DNA from: Paguma larvata
Lineage: Eukaryota > Chordata > Mammalia > Carnivora > Viverridae
Reading direction: 5' to 3'
NCBI GenBank assembly: GCA_030068075.1
Contig: CM057825.1
Location: forward strand, 77,453,123-77,517,122
Length of the DNA: 64,000 nucleotides
Below the pieces are notes generated by a model. It made no database searches, was not told the origin of the DNA, and saw only the letters and a list, made by a program, of their open reading frames with translations. Position numbers and translations under genes: made by a program. This document shows positions 44,042-55,069 of the stretch, one piece after another (positions within the stretch are counted from its first letter, which is position 1; every line of letters begins with the position of its first letter).

Positions 44042-44580
44042 TTTTAAATCTCTTGATTGTCTCTGTATGAAGCGATGCTTAGTTCGGTTCATTGTAAAAC
44101 ACTGTCATGGTTTTGCTTCAGATGATTTTGGTATGATATCACTGTGTGGTTGGGAGAAAATGTAATTACATGGAGGACAGTAACCAGCTGGGCTCCACCT
44201 CCAAGAAAATGAACAAAAAACCAAGGGCTCAAATGGTTAAAGGTGGACTTTGTCTTCCAGATCTCAATATCGAACATAAACCCATTTTGCTTTTTAAGGG
44301 AAATTTTGGAAATATTAGTGTCATAATAAGGTAAAACTGTATTTGATGAAAGGACTCAAAACTAATGCATTCATTTTTATAAAAGATGTAAAAAATTAAA
44401 AATTGCACTTACTCCAACTAAATGACATTGTACCTAGCTGAGAATGAATGTCGTAATCAGGAGGAGGATCTCAGGTTGACAAAGACAACCGGGAGAGGAT
44501 GGCTAGTAAGTGATTCGAGGCATGATTATAGAAAGTAAGCTGAGATTGAGGTTATTACCAGAATGTTGCAGGTGCCAGTG
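44042..44580. other. Unassigned DNA with a possible old retroelement frame
   Basis: The frame at 44146-44334 reads ...KKPRAQMVKGGLCLPDLN..., which recalls an L1-ORF2-type stretch (KPRI..GGITLPDFK). Weak similarity; I cannot decide the family. Confidence 0.3.
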
Positions 44581-44589
44581 CAGGGTAAG

Positions 44590-44860
44590 TCGAACAACTT
44601 ATCTTGGACAAGGAAGGGGAATTAGTACTCATTGAACAAGTCTTTTGTTTCACGTAAGCTTTCCATATATTATTTTATATACACCTTTCCTGTTTTTTTT
44701 TCACATTATCCTCAGAATAAGCCCATGTCTTAGCACCTTTATTTTTTAAGGAAAACTGTGAATGAGAAAATTTAGTGAACATATCGTTGCTCACCAAGAA
44801 AGTGCCAGACTCAAAGTTTAAATCTAAATCTGAAGTTTTCCTAAATCTACTCTTTCTCCC
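44590..44860 (+). repeat. MIR fragment (tentative)
   Basis: 'cattgaacaagtcttttgtttcacgtaagctttcca...cctcagaataagcccatgtcttagc', resembling the MIR body. Confidence 0.45.
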
Positions 44861-45001
44861 ACATCATCTCTGACACAAGAAATTGAATCTGAAACTGGAA
44901 AACCAACCACTTTCTGTGCATAAAAATGGTGGATTGAATATGTGCAGCAGCCACCACTCTTTTGTCAAACCTCAAACCTTTTTAAAACAATAGTAGTTTT
45001 T

Positions 45002-45036
45002 AAAGTTTATTTGTTAAAATTTTTAAAAATATTATT

Positions 45037-45077
<41 letters not shown>

Positions 45078-45246
45078 GAGCAGGGGAAGGGCAGAGAGAG
45101 AGAGAGAGGGAGACACAGAATCCTATAGAGATTCCAGGCTCTCAGCTGTCAGCACAAATCCGGTGTAAGCCTCGGACTCATGAACTGCGAGATCATGGCC
45201 TGAGCCAAAGTTGGATGCTTAATCTACTGAGCCACCCAGGTGTCCC
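45002..45246 (-). mobile_element. SINEC, antisense, with long (GA)n
   Basis: AACAATAGTAGTTTTT / AACAGCAGTTTTT flanks. Contains about 17 GA units at 45040-45073, so a likely unstable microsatellite. Confidence 0.9.
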
Positions 45247-45704
45247 AACAGCAGTTTTTTTTTTTTTTTAAATACATAAACACATGAGGACAAGAGAGCA
45301 AGGAAGGAACAAAAGATTTGGGAAACTGATAAGTAGATGGAAAAGAGATAATTGATTGACTAAGCCGACTTGAGATAACTGAATCCCAAACTGGCCATCG
45401 ACAAAGTTGAGTAACAAATTGATTTACACTGTTGAATCAACAAGACTCAAGTCTTAGAGCCGATACCTGTGTAAGTTCAAGGTGGGTGGTCTGGTTTTGA
45501 AGCAGTAGGCTCCCCAGATCCACATCCAACTCCACAAAGCTGTATGATGACTCGCATTATTCACATCCCGGAAGATGTGATACCTTCTCTGGAGAAGGTG
45601 ATACAGGAAGTCATGGAGGATCCCAAGCACATGTGAGGACAGGCGCTATCCTGAAAGCTTGGGAAAGAGTTAAAGTTTGCGTACTCAATAGTGAAGTCAC
45701 AGTC

Positions 45705-45725
45705 TGTCTGTCTGTCTGTCTTTCC
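45705..45725 (+). repeat. (TCTG)n microsatellite
   Basis: Five tandem TCTG units with flanking partial units. Confidence 0.9.
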
Positions 45726-45854
45726 CCACAGAAAGCTGGCAGCCAGCCTTTTAACCTGTAGGTGAGGAATTTGGGTGATTATTATTCTCTGGGGATCTGA
45801 GCAGCCCATGGTTCTCTAAGCGGAAAGATCTAATGACAACATCAGGGACTCTTT

Positions 45855-46078
45855 TTTTTTTTTAATTTTTAAAAATATTTATTTGAAAGAGAGAGAGCGA
45901 GAGAGAGAGGCGATGCGGGATAGGGGCAGAGAGAGAGGGAGACGCAGAATCCAAACCAGGATCCAGGCTCTGAGCTGTCAGCACAAAGCCAGATGTGAGG
46001 CTGGAATCCACAAACTGTGAGATCATGACCGGAGCCCAAGTCAGACCCCTAACCAACTGAGCCACCCAGGTGCCCCTC
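45855..46078 (-). mobile_element. SINEC, antisense
   Basis: AACATCAGGGACTCTTT (45838-45854) and AACATCAGGGATTCTTT (46079-46095). Confidence 0.93.
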
Positions 46079-46128
46079 AACATCAGGGATTCTTTACTGA
46101 AATAGTTCACCTCATCAGAACTGAAGCC

Positions 46129-46351
46129 TAAGTGAGGTGCCTGGGTGGCTCAGTGGGTTAAGTGTCTGACTTCCGTTTAGGTCACGATCTCACAGTTTGT
46201 GGGTTTGAGCCCCACATCGGACTCTGTGCGGACAACTTAGAGCCTAGAGCCTGCTTCAGATTCTGTGTCTCCCTCTCTCTCTGTCTGCCTTCCCTGGCTC
46301 ATACTGTATCTCTCTCTCAAAAAATAAATAAACATTAAAAAAAAAATTAAA
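46129..46351 (+). mobile_element. SINEC
   Basis: GAACTGAAGCC at 46118-46128 and 46352-46362. Opposite orientation to the copy ending 50 bp upstream. Confidence 0.93.
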
Positions 46352-46389
46352 GAACTGAAGCCCATGCAAACTAGCCCCAACTTGTGCTC

Positions 46390-46770
46390 AGAGCTTCTAA
46401 TCAACATTTAAAAATAAACAAAAATTTTATTGTGGTAAAAAACATGTAAAATTTCCCATCTTAACTATTTTAAGTGTGTAGCTCTGCACCATTAAATATT
46501 CGTATAGATGTTGTACAATAGCTCTCCAGAACTTTTTCACCTTGCAGAACTGAATATATCCTATGAAGAACTCCGGCAACCATCCTTGTTCTGTCCCTGT
46601 GGGTCCGACTACTTTAGACACTTCTTAGAAGTGGAATCATACAGGATTGTTTTTTTGTGACTGGCTTATTTCACTTCACATGATATCCTCAGGGTTCATC
46701 CCTGTTGCAGCATGTGACAGGACTTCCTCCTTTTTAAAGTCTGAATAATTCTTCAGTTTCTAATAAATTT
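46390..46770 (-). repeat. L1 3' UTR-like fragment, antisense
   Basis: 'attttattgtggtaaaaaacatgtaaaatttcccatcttaactattttaagtgtgtagctc' ... 'atcatacaggattgtttttttgtgactggcttatttcac' and 'ttcatccctgttgcagcatgtgacagg' are L1 3' blocks. Confidence 0.7.
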
Positions 46771-46899
46771 TTAGCCTTTCACTCTTAAATATGTGCAGAC
46801 AACGTACAATTACCAGGCATCAGAAGAAAGCATCTTGCATGAAAGATTGAGAGACACAAATAAACATCAGACTATTCAGAGATAAGATCACTTTTTAAA

Positions 46900-47560
46900 A
46901 ACTATCAATTAAAATGTCAGAGAATAGAAGATATAACACAGGAAGCCCTAATGGAACAACTATTTTTTTTTTAAAGAGCAGTAAAAACAATGAAAAAAAA
47001 AAAAAAACCGAAAGATTCTCAGAAAAACTCAGTGGTGGAAATACCAAGTTGAGGAAATTTCTCAGTGGAGAAAAGAGAAAAAAAAAAGATGGAAAATGAG
47101 AGAAATAAGATAAAATTAGGTCACCAGGTCAGAAAATCTAAAATCCAAAATAGTTCTAGCTAGAACAGAAAAAATGGAGGGCAGATAATCAACAAAATAA
47201 TATACAAAAATTACCCAAGATATAAGGGCATGAATTTTTCAGTTGAAAGATGCATTATATTCCCTGCGAAACGGTATACCATCATGATATCTCAGGACAG
47301 CAGGGATAGCAAGAGCACTCTGAAGGTTTACAGTGTTAAAAAGAAATTCAGAAATTGGAATGACATCAATATCACAACAACATGTGGAAGCTAGAAGACA
47401 ATGGCGAAAGGTCTTCAAAAGTGTGATAGAAAATGATCTCCAATGTAAAATTCTATACTAAGCTAATTTATTAAACATGTATCTAATGAATATTGAACTC
47501 GTGAGGGCCAAGGCCTTACCTTATCATTGCATATGCTGTGTGCTATCAGAGAAATGAACA
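46900..47560 (+). repeat. L1 3' region, sense
   Basis: 'gaagctagaagacaatggcgaaaggtcttcaaaagtgtg', 'agaaaatgatctccaatgtaaaattctatac' and the A-rich motifs upstream are typical of the L1 3' region. Confidence 0.7.
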
Positions 47561-47599
47561 TGAGAGAAGATAGTTCACTTCTCTATATTTCCTTTTGTG

Positions 47600-48450
47600 T
47601 TGTTTTTAAATAAACTTCTGGCGAATTTCAGGTTTACAGAAAAACTGTAAAGATAGGGTAGAGTTCCCAGTACCTCACACTGAGTTGGCCTTACCATTAG
47701 CATCCTATATTAGTGTGGCACATTTGTCACAATTTGTGAACCAGCTTTGATATGTTATTATTAGCTGAAGTTCTTACTTTTATAGAATTTCCTTCATTTT
47801 TCCCTAATGTCCTTTATTGTAGGATCCTCTTCAGGAGACCACATTATGTTTAGACATCACATGTCCTTAGGCTTCTCTTGACTGTGATAGTTTCAGAAAC
47901 TTTATTTTTGATGATCCTGATAGTTTCGAGGAGTACAGGTGAGGTATTTTTTAAATGTCTCTCAATTGAAGTTTATCTGATGTCTTTTCTTAGGATTAGA
48001 CAGGGGTTATAGGTTTCTGGAGGAGGGCCACAGAGGTAAAGTACCATTCTCACATGCTGTATCAAGGGTACATGGTATCAACATGACTTATCACTGTTAA
48101 TGTTGACCTTGATCACCTTGCTAAGGTACTGTTTATCAGGTTTCTCCATTGTAAAGTCACCCCTACTCCCTTCCTCCCCTCTTTTTTTTTTTTTTTTTAC
48201 TGTACTCATTGCAAGGAAGTCACTGTCTGTAGCCTACACTTACAGGGTGGGAGTTAGGCTCTACTTCCCTGGAGGTGGAGTATCTGTATAAATTATTTGA
48301 AATTCTTCTGCATGGTAGGTCATTTATTTATTCAGTAATTTATTTATATCAGTATTGATTCCTGGTTATTTATTTTATATTTTGGGTTATAATCCAATGG
48401 TACCATATTTATTTTGTTGTATATTTCTTTTTGTAACACTTATTTCAGAG
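47600..48450 (-). repeat. L1-like 3' UTR block, antisense
   Basis: Antisense phrases such as 'ggtttacagaaaaactgtaaagatagggtagagttcccagtacc', 'cccttaccattag', 'gcacatttgtcacaatttgtg' and 'ggttataggtttctggaggagggccacagaggtaaagtacc' belong to an old L1-type 3' end. A T run lies at 48182-48200. Confidence 0.65.
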
Positions 48451-49130
48451 ATGCTGTGTCACAAACACCCAGAATGTTCCAATTGTCTTTCTTCTAATCT
48501 ATAGCCCTTAGTCCAGATCCCAAAGCAGATGAAATTGATGTACTTGTACACAAGTCACAGACTTTTATTAAAATAAATGCAGTCAGCAATGAAATGTTAG
48601 CAGTGAAAAACCATTCCATGGAAGGCACAGTGCCTGTAGAGCTTACGATCCATTCACTTACTGTAATGCCATTTCCCCTGAATTAGGTCTGTTGAGATGA
48701 ATTTATGTTGTAGTTAATCTGAGCTGCTATAGAACTTGAGCCATTAAAATGCCTCTTACTGTACTCATTATTGTTTCACTCACATCCTTGTCAAGCAATA
48801 TATGTAGGGAAATGTGTTTTCTTTAATTTGAAATGACTTTATAGTAGAGATTCTATTTAGAGTACATAGAGCTTCTTTATCAGATTTATAAAAAATTTTC
48901 TAAAGATTTAGATACTAAATTTTAAGTATTTCTTTTGAAAATTTATTTGTTTGAATTTTCTAATTAGTTACTCTATCTGTGATCTTATGGACTTAGACTG
49001 TATACCTTCAATCATATAACATGCTATAACTGTTCAGAACAAAGACTCATGACAAATCGTTAACCTCGAGAAGGTTAAACAGAACAATGTAGAACAATAA
49101 CAGAAGAACAACTTCAATGTGAGTCTTTCT
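48451..49130. other. Unassigned intergenic DNA
   Basis: No recognised genes; AT-rich and unique-looking. Confidence 0.35.
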
Positions 49131-49529
49131 TAAATTTTATCATTCAGGGTGAGGTTTTCCATTGGTTGCTGATACAGTTATCAATTTTAAGCAATTTCTT
49201 TCTATTCCTTGCTCAGTAAGGTATTTTAAAAGTTGAGAATTAATGTTAAATTTATCAAACTTTAAAAACTGTATTGTTTTCCTTTAATCTCTTAATGAGT
49301 AATTTGCATTAGTAGATTTCTGTCTAGATTTTCTATGTTGACCATTCTTGTATTCCTGAGAAAAAATGCCAGTTGATTCATCTGACATATAAATTATTTG
49401 TTCCTTGAGAGCTTGGTAACACTTCCTTATTAAACCATCTTGGGCTAGCATCCTTACTATAGGACAGGTCTTTTATTACTTCAAAAAATTTCTTCTGTGT
49501 TTATTGGTCTAAGCTTAATAAGACTTCTT

Positions 49530-49717
49530 TTTTTAAAATTTTTTTTTAACGTTTATTTATTTTTGAGACATAGAGACAGGAGAAGGGCAGAGAGAGGGGA
49601 GACACAGAACCTGAGCTGTCAGCACAGAGCCTGACAGAGGGCTCGAACTCAGAGACTGCGAGATCATGACCTGAGCCGAAGTCAGCCGCCTAACCGACTG
49701 AGCCACCCAGGTGCCCC
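49530..49717 (-). mobile_element. SINEC, antisense (part of inverted pair)
   Basis: TTAATAAGACTTCTT at 49515-49529 and 49718-49732. Confidence 0.93.
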
Positions 49718-49734
49718 TTAATAAGACTTCTTGA

Positions 49735-49947
49735 GGGGCACCTGGGTGTCTCAGTTGGTTAAGCGACTGATTTCAGCTCAGGTCACGATCTCACGGTCTG
49801 TGAGTTCGAGCCCCGTGTCAGGCTCTGTGTTGACAGCTCAGAGTCTGGAGCCTGTTTCAGATTCTATGTCTCCCTCTCTCTCTGCCCTTCCTCTGCTCAC
49901 GCTCTGTCTCTGTGTCTCTCAAAAATAAATAAATGTTAAAAAAAAAA
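49735..49947 (+). mobile_element. SINEC, sense (part of inverted pair)
   Basis: GACTTCTTGA at 49725-49734 and 49948-49957; it used the duplicated end of the previous target site, so it inserted after the antisense copy. Confidence 0.93.
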
Positions 49948-50449
49948 GACTTCTTGAGTTAATTTTGTTAATTTATATTTTCCTAGGCGATCACTTATAT
50001 CTAGATTTTTAAATTTGCAGGTATAAAGTTGTACTATATTACCCTGAAATTAATATTCTTTATATACATCTTATATTCTCTTTCTTGGTCCTGTCTTAAT
50101 GTTATTTGTGTTTTCTTTTTATTTAAACTTACCACAAAGTTTGTCTATTTTATTGGTCTTCTCTAGTAATCAGTTTTGAATTTACTTGATTGATTTTGTG
50201 ATTTCTACTTTTTTAGTAAACAAGATAGCAGACCAAATAACCATTTAAAGAACTTAATCATTTGTGGAAAAAAATTTGACTGGAAATGTATTGATGATGG
50301 AAAAAACATCCAAAGAAGTCCTGCTTCCTAACAAAAATAAAAGTTTCAAATTGCTTAAATTGTTCCATTCTCTTTTTTGTTTTAGTAGGAGAGAAACTTT
50401 ATGCTATAGTGATATTCACAGATTTGCAGATTTTCAAAGATCTTAGGAT

Positions 50450-51350
50450 ACATCCCATGAGAATGTCAATGGTGTTTTGCCTTTAACAAACTGATGGAAT
50501 TGCATAAAGATCCCACGCATAAAAGATGACTGCTGCTTTAGTTATTACTGTCAACTTCTCCATAATGCATTAAATTGTAAGATGATAAGGAGAGTATATA
50601 ATGGGCAGGGGAGAAGCCCACTTGGGTCAACCAATTTATATAGCAAAATAGGTAAATGATTTTGCGCTAAAATTATGTATCCATTCCAGAAGACTGGCTT
50701 CTTAATAATATTTGCAAATAGCTGTATCAGTTCTTTACTGCCTCTGGGGTCCTTTTATGACTATCCCTGCAGAAAAAGTTCAATAATGGAGAAAATAAAA
50801 ATATTTGCATTTGGAATTAAGTTTTACCATCATTTTCGGTTTCCCTTCTTTATTTTTACTGATATGCATTTGGGCAAACACGAAAACCTGAATTGATTAG
50901 AACAATAATTTTGTGGCCCACAGAACACATGCTAAATCAGCCCTGTTGTCTGGAAGCTGGACATTTATCTTTCCAAGCCAGGCTAACACCTAATTGTCTC
51001 CACATTGTGAGAAGTGTAAAGGCCATCACGACAATGGGGCAGAAAGTTTAGCCAATTCAATTTATTTAACACCTCATAACACTGTGGAGTTTTTCTTCAC
51101 TGCCCAGGCTTGTAAAATTTATTATGAACCTTTAATCCCTCCCCCTGCTTTCCTGAGAGTTTTAAAGTGAATATAAAACAACAACAAACAGAGTCTATAA
51201 AAGCATTTCCACTGCAGCCGCACATGTTGCCTTGCACGTGCTATGACTACAGGCTTGTCAGTGCCTTTAAAAATTGTCTCAAATGTGTTTGTCATTTTAG
51301 GCAGTCTTGTCTAGATTTTGGCTGTCTTATTTGAAATGTCAACAGCAAGT
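50450..51350. other. Repeat-poor segment, candidate conserved non-coding element
   Basis: No repeat family recognised over about 900 bp, in the middle of repeat-dense DNA. Contains ordered homeobox/SOX-like motifs (CTAATTG, GACAATGGGG, GCACGTGC). No exon structure. Enhancer function is inferred only from its sequence character. Confidence 0.35.
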
Positions 51351-51384
51351 AGACATTTGTATGGATTATATTCCTCTTTGTTTT

Positions 51385-51525
51385 TTAAATATTTCTATTA
51401 CAGAAATATTTCTATTATTTTTTAATTTTCTATTAAATTTAAAATTTCTATTAAATTAATTTAAATTTTTAAAAAATTTCTATTAAATTTATTATTAAAT
51501 TATAATATTTCTATTAAAGATAATA
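51385..51525. repeat. Degenerate AT-rich tandem repeat (TTTCTATTAAAT unit)
   Basis: At least six imperfect copies of TTTCTATTA/TTTCTATTAAATT with variable spacers. Confidence 0.8.
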
Positions 51526-52126
51526 TAGTCACACACCAAAACCCCAAACATTATTACTTTTACCATAAAGACAGTACATTGACATGGAAAAAAATTAAAA
51601 CATTACAGAAAAGACTAAACTACATAGTAAAATTCCCTTGTTTTCATTTCTACTTTTTGCCCTAAGATACTTTTTGTTTTTTAAGTGTGAGATATGAATG
51701 TTGAAATGAATATCACTGATTACTTCAAACGATTGGACTGTATTTACAAAACCAAAGTAATAAGTCATTAGTAACCAGATTCTAATGGTGGAACAATAGA
51801 AAATAAAACAAAAATAAACCTAGGAAAGTTCCTATAATGTCAGACACCTATGGGTGTCATTTCCAAAGGCAAAAAGTGATGGCTTACTTCTCCTTCTATC
51901 CTGGTAAAGAATTAACAATGCATATTATTACTCTAACGGGGGAAGATCCTTGCTCGTGAATGATACTGGACCATACAATTTATCATACAAATGGATAAAA
52001 GACATAAACCAGAACAATCCTGGATAAACCAGGACATGTGGTCATCCCATATAGTATCTTCAGTCTGTTTAGTTTTAGCATTGATTCGTTACTTCCTGAT
52101 ACTGTTATTTTGTTTTATATATGAAG

Positions 52127-52437
52127 TCTTGTTCTATAATTTTTTACATTTTTAAATTTTAAATTTTAATTTATTTCATTTATTTTTTGAGAAAGAGAGG
52201 GTACAGGTGAGCGAGGGGCAGAGAGAAGGGGTAGAGAAAAAGGGAGAATCTCATGAGGGGCAGAGAGAAAGAGGGAGAGAGAGAAGCGAGGCTCACCCAA
52301 AATGGCACCTGAGCTCACCCGAAGGTGGGGGTCGAGCTCACCCCAAGCAGGGCAAGAATTCACGACCATGAGATCATGACCTGAGCCAAAGTCAGATGCT
52401 TAACTGATTGAGCCACCCAGGTGCTCCTTTAAAATTT
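52127..52437 (-). mobile_element. SINEC, antisense, diverged middle
   Basis: Unusual internal repeats of 'GCTCACCC' and GGGGCAGAGAGA; the head ends AGCCACCCAGGTGCTCC. It abuts another antisense SINEC. Confidence 0.8.
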
Positions 52438-52614
52438 TTTATAATGTTTATTTATTTTTGAGAGAGAGAGAGAGAGAGAGTGAGATAGTGAGATAGTGCG
52501 AGATGGGGAGGGGCAGAAAGAGAGGAGGACAGGACATCTGAAGTGGGCTCTGTGCTGACAGCGGGGCTCAAACTCATGAACCCATGAGATTATGACCTGA
52601 TCCTCAAGTGCCCC
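52438..52614 (-). mobile_element. SINEC, antisense
   Basis: Together with the previous element it is bracketed by GTCTTGTTCTA at 52126-52136 and 52616-52626, so one of them inserted into the other's tail. Confidence 0.85.
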
Positions 52615-52640
52615 AGTCTTGTTCTACATTTTAACACTCA

Positions 52641-52874
52641 GGGGCACCTGGGTGGCTCAGTCGGTTGAGTGGCCGACTTCAGCTCAGGTCAGATCTCACA
52701 GTCTGTGGGTTTGAGCCCCACGTCGGGCTCTGTGCTGATGGCTCATCAGAGCCTGGAGCCTGCTTCGGATTCTGTGCCTCCCTCTCTCTCTGCCCTTCCC
52801 CTGCTCACACTCTGTCTCTATGTCTCTCAGAAATAAATAAAGGTTAAAAAAAAAAAAAAAAAGAGAGAGAGTCT
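52641..52874 (+). mobile_element. SINEC
   Basis: CTACATTTTAACACTCA at 52624-52640 and 52875-52891, a long exact duplication. Confidence 0.95.
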
Positions 52875-52891
52875 CTACATTTTAACACTCA

Positions 52892-55060
52892 GTTACTTAT
52901 TAGCAGGTAAGCTAATAAGCATCCAGTGGAATGTTTAGTAAGAATTGATATGTATTAATAGGAATTGAATAATTAGTAAGAAATGATTGTAAGAATTCAG
53001 TAAGTGTTTTTTTATTTCTAGACAAAGACCTTAATTACTTATAAGATTTTTCTGCCTCTGCCTCCAGACTATCATCAGCCTCTTACTTGTGATTCTTTGG
53101 GTTGTTGGGTGTTTCAATCTTTTTTCAAAGTTTCTGAAATTGCATTGAGACACACACAGGAGGCCTCCCCACCTGCTTCTGGGAGGTCTGGATTGGCTTC
53201 TAATTGTGTGGCCCAGAATGTCTCGCAGCCTGTCCTACTGAATTAATTAATGGTCTTCCCATATTTTCAAAGTGGATGGTCCTATTCCTGAGCTTCTAAT
53301 CTATTTCTCTTGGCATATAGTTATAGCATCTAATGCTTGGCATTTATGGATTGTGCCATTCCAAACAAATTAACAACAACAACAAAAAAAGATTTAAAGT
53401 GAGGCAAAGTAAGAGGGAACGATGATGATTATTGGAGGAAAAAAAACTCATTAAAAGCATTTTTTGTTGTTTTTTTGTTTGTTTTTGTCATGGCAGAACT
53501 CGTTTTCACTGGAATTTCTTTACTTGTATTATAAGCTTGAAAATGATTCTGCATTCAGAGTTGTATAATAAGAGTCCCAGCCTGCTAGAAAGATTGTTGA
53601 GGAGACAAATGCTTGAGCAAATAAATGACCATACAGTATTGTAAGAACAACAATAGAGAGACTTATGATCGTTCCTGGAGGGAGTGACAAGTCTTCTTAG
53701 GTGGGAAGGGTGAGTGGGGTTTGATGTTACCCCTAATGTGGGTTTTGAGAGACAGATAAATCCATTATGAAACATGGGCATAGAAGGATCATGAAAGACT
53801 TGTAGGAGTGTAAAAATCCAATAATTGAAGTGTCGGCTTTTGGAACTACCATTAAAATTGATTTGTGTGGCTGGTTACGTTCTTTCACAGGAGATATGAA
53901 AATATGAGTGATCTCTTTATATACCACATGTTTGTGTAACAGCTGATCCAAATGGTATTTGAATGATTTTTCTGTCTTAATAAGTATTACATTGTTCAAA
54001 AGATATAAATATAATTCATTTAATTAAAAATACATATGTACAAATAAATGGAGTATACATATTTTATGTATACTCACAATTAGATTCTCTTTCTCCTAGG
54101 GATCTGTTTTTTAATAACTGTTTAACTGTTTAGATCTCCATGGAGGTGCCACATTTTGCAACAAAGTAAGGTCTTTGAGGTGCCCCAAATTTATAAACCA
54201 GTTTTCAGAGATTATAACTTCCTTAGTGAACCATAAAACACATATGCTCAAGTAATTAAGGGTACTTAAGGGGTTAAAGCATGCTTGAAACTCCCAAACA
54301 AGTTTGTAAGTACTTTTCCAGAGAAACACTTACCTAAGAAAGATTATGTCAGTTCTTCACACAGTTGTGATTCGTACCACTGAACTCAGAATACCTGGTG
54401 ACTAGCTTTCCTCAACACGGAGATTTGATCCTTTGTTTGTCCACAATGACAATATATTGTTGAACTTGGGGCTTGGGGATACTGTGAGTTAGTAAATGAG
54501 GGAAATAAGAGTTTTAATTTTCCTGGTTAAGATTTATCACCATTCCTCGATGTTGCTATAACTAAATATATAGGATGTCTTCCCATATGGTTTGACTTTA
54601 GTTTGTTTTCAATGATCTAGAGCTACTGATAGTTTGTGTAGAGGACTGACAGGTCACCACTTTGCTTGGTGCATGTCATGGCTTTCTCCATGTGGGAGAA
54701 AATGACTCTGGTCATCTTGGAGTGAGCTTATTCCCTTTGGTCAATTTTTCTAGCTTCACTGTCTATAATGACTTTTTCTTACAACTCTATCAAGCCCTTT
54801 CCTTTCTTCAACCTTTTTCTTAGTGGAGAAAGAAGAGATGTAGTATAGCATCACACTGTGGGAGTTGGTACTGGGGGGACCAGTGCAAGAGCATGCTATT
54901 AATTCTGTCTACTGCTATTGTTGTCAGTAATAAAGTCCTTTATCTTTGACCTAGGAATATCATGTCTTCCGCTAGCACCCATGAAACTGTGGCAGGCTAA
55001 CATGTTACTTTGCAAGTTGGATAAAATCTGACTCTGAGTCTTCAGAGTTCTTGACATTTC
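52892..55060. other. Unassigned intergenic DNA
   Basis: Contains an inverted-repeat hairpin at 54051-54075. No gene or exons recognised; open frames such as 53506-53781 (-) and 53733-53999 (-) are chance frames. Confidence 0.35.
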
Positions 55061-55069
55061 TCTTATAAG

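Larger units (their letters stand above)
49140..50225 (-). repeat. L1 ORF2 fragment, antisense, split by two SINECs
   Basis: 'gtagatttctgtctagattttctatgttgaccattcttgtattcctgag' and, beyond the SINEs, 'tttgtctattttattggtcttctctagtaatcagttttgaatttac' correspond to antisense L1 ORF2. Dead. Confidence 0.65.

Noticed and set aside
44146..44334. Possible gene with a KKPRAQMVKGGLCLPDLN frame
   Set aside because: Resembles a retroelement polymerase C-terminal motif; too short and without start context to call as a gene.
45705..45725. CRISPR-like or other direct-repeat array
   Set aside because: The tandem units are four bases long with no spacers; this is a plain microsatellite. No repeat-spacer pattern exists in the window.
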